NCBI GenBank assembly: GCA_963728975.1
Contig: CAVSMF010000001.1
Coordinates: 1,488,001-1,552,000, forward strand
DNA length: 64,000 nt
DNA from: DATFCK01 sp963728975
Lineage (GTDB): Bacteria; Verrucomicrobiota; Verrucomicrobiia; Chthoniobacterales; UBA10450
Direction: 5' to 3'
Shown: piece by piece, positions 63,319 through 64,000 of the stretch
Position numbering within the stretch: position 1 is the first letter of the stretch
Layout: every line of letters begins with the position of its first letter
The notes under the pieces: generated by a model
What the model saw: the letters and a program-made list of their open reading frames with translations, nothing else
Told to the model about the DNA's origin: nothing
The model's database searches: none
Position numbers and translations under genes: made by a program

Positions 63319-63719
63319 TCTCTTTGGCAAAAGGAGGTGCGGATCGGGGCGTTTTAACCCCGATGCTAGATCAAAGCGGCAAGGCCGATCGCCTTTTTCC
63401 TGGGTTTGAAGGAAATTGATGTCCGCGCGACCCGCCCCAGTTTTTCAACACTCTCTTAGGCGGCCCCTTCCTGCACCCAGCAGAGGCGTGCTCGATCCAC
63501 CGCGAACGGCGCCGATCTTCTGCTGATTGGCGGATGGTCCGCAATGTTAAAACCGGGCCGCGAAACAGTTCCCCGTCTTGTCTTATCGAGAGAGACCTGT
63601 TGAACTCGACCGGTGCGGAGCCGATTGTCGCCTATCGATTCCGATCAATCAGCTGACCTTCGGGGAAATCTCGTTTTGGCACTTTGGCAGCTCAGTGATC
63701 TTGCATGCCCGACCGTGGT
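63319..63719. other. intergenic gap between the BY-kinase and the flippase
   Basis: Four hundred bases with no supported gene. Two hairpins right after the kinase stop act as a likely terminator (next entry). The rest should hold the promoter for the flippase; no clear promoter or ribosome binding site was seen. Confidence 0.4.
63343..63397 (+). terminator. two hairpins after the Wzz/BY-kinase gene, second with T-run
   Basis: First hairpin: ATCGGGG (63343-63349) with CCCCGAT (63358-63364). Second: AAGGC (63381-63385) with GCCTT (63391-63395), loop CGATC, followed by TTT, the form of a rho-independent terminator. Confidence 0.6.
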
Positions 63720-64000
63720 ATGAGTTTTTTTGGCCCCATCTCGCCGCCCCTTCTGAATGAGAGTTCGACTCCCATCATTCGGCGCGCCTTTCGCCGGGCC
63801 CGGATCGTCGGCAATTTTGCCTTCGTTCAAGCGTTCGTTCAGATCCTCGGTTTTCTCAGTGGAATTCTTCTGGTGCGAACGCTTTCGCCTCGAGAATACG
63901 CCTACTTCACCATTGCCAACACGATGCAGGGCACCCTCAACCTGCTCGCCGATATCGGAATCAGTGTTGGACTGATTTCCATCGGGGGGCGGATCTGGCA
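63720..64000 (+). CDS. oligosaccharide flippase (Wzx/MATE type), 5' part cut by right edge
   Basis: I read this frame by eye from an ATG at 63720. It starts MSFFGPISPPLLNESS and continues IIRRAFRRARIVGNFAFVQ, then the first membrane segment AFVQILGFLSGILLVRTLSP, the conserved REYAYFTIANTMQGTLNLLAD and GISVGLISIGGRIW at the edge. The motif RTLSPREYAYFTIA is typical of polysaccharide flippases at the start of the protein. It is open to the window edge. It follows the exopolysaccharide genes, consistent with lipid-linked sugar flipping. A second open frame in this area (63757) is a shadow of it. Confidence 0.8.
   Translation, partial: MSFFGPISPPLLNESSTPIIRRAFRRARIVGNFAFVQAFVQILGFLSGILLVRTLSPREYAYFTIANTMQGTLNLLADIGISVGLISIGGRIW

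Overview
The window looks like chromosomal DNA of an uncultured Gram-negative bacterium, most probably a soil Verrucomicrobiota of the Chthoniobacterales type. Seen in the sequence: fairly high G+C, outer-membrane efflux and barrel proteins, PEP-CTERM proteins, a Wza/Wzz-type exopolysaccharide cluster, an actinobacterial-style inositol-phosphate synthase, a full RecBCD set and many short palindromic repeats. The phylum is inference; there is no rRNA here and I could run no search.

Layout. 1-3745 (-): efflux operon, two TolC-type proteins and an HlyD adaptor that runs off the left edge. 4220-5323 (+): inositol-3-phosphate synthase with a structured leader. 5362-13795 (-): recC, recB and recD, joined by 4-base overlaps. 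13820-14407 (-): a four-helix-bundle gene with a palindrome inside it and a near-identical one at its 5' flank. 14444-19454 (-): a selenocysteine locus: a SelW-like selenoprotein, tRNA-Sec, selD, selA and selB. 19825-25912 (-): two outer-membrane proteins, a CusRS-type two-component pair, a VKOR/DsbA disulfide pair and a PEP-CTERM protein. 26161-38237: three giant secreted paralogues with dockerin-like C-termini, with a small lipoprotein gene on the other strand between the first two. 39064-50402: a second PEP-CTERM protein (-), then (+) ileS, lspA, cca, glgA, a mannosyltransferase-like membrane protein, a UGM-like flavoprotein and a phosphoribosyltransferase. 50443-58881 (-): gcvP, ilvA, a hybrid histidine kinase and two tandem secreted paralogues. 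59148-64000 (+): exopolysaccharide cluster of barrel protein, Wza-like export protein, Wzz/tyrosine kinase and a flippase cut by the right edge.

The main find is two selenoprotein genes that ordinary gene calling would miss or shorten. (1) A 78-residue Rdx/SelW-family protein at 19454-19218 has Cys-x-x-Sec encoded by an in-frame TGA, a strong ribosome binding site and a SECIS-like hairpin. (2) selD starts at 18776, behind a near-perfect Shine-Dalgarno, and reads through an in-frame TGA (Sec18) at the catalytic position, again with a strong hairpin downstream. Both sit beside the tRNA-Sec and the selA/selB genes needed to decode them.

The second theme is palindromic elements inside genes. The isoleucyl-tRNA synthetase gene carries at least two in-frame palindromic insertions. 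One family recurs just downstream of lspA, about 1.3 kb away, much like the Rickettsia palindromic elements.
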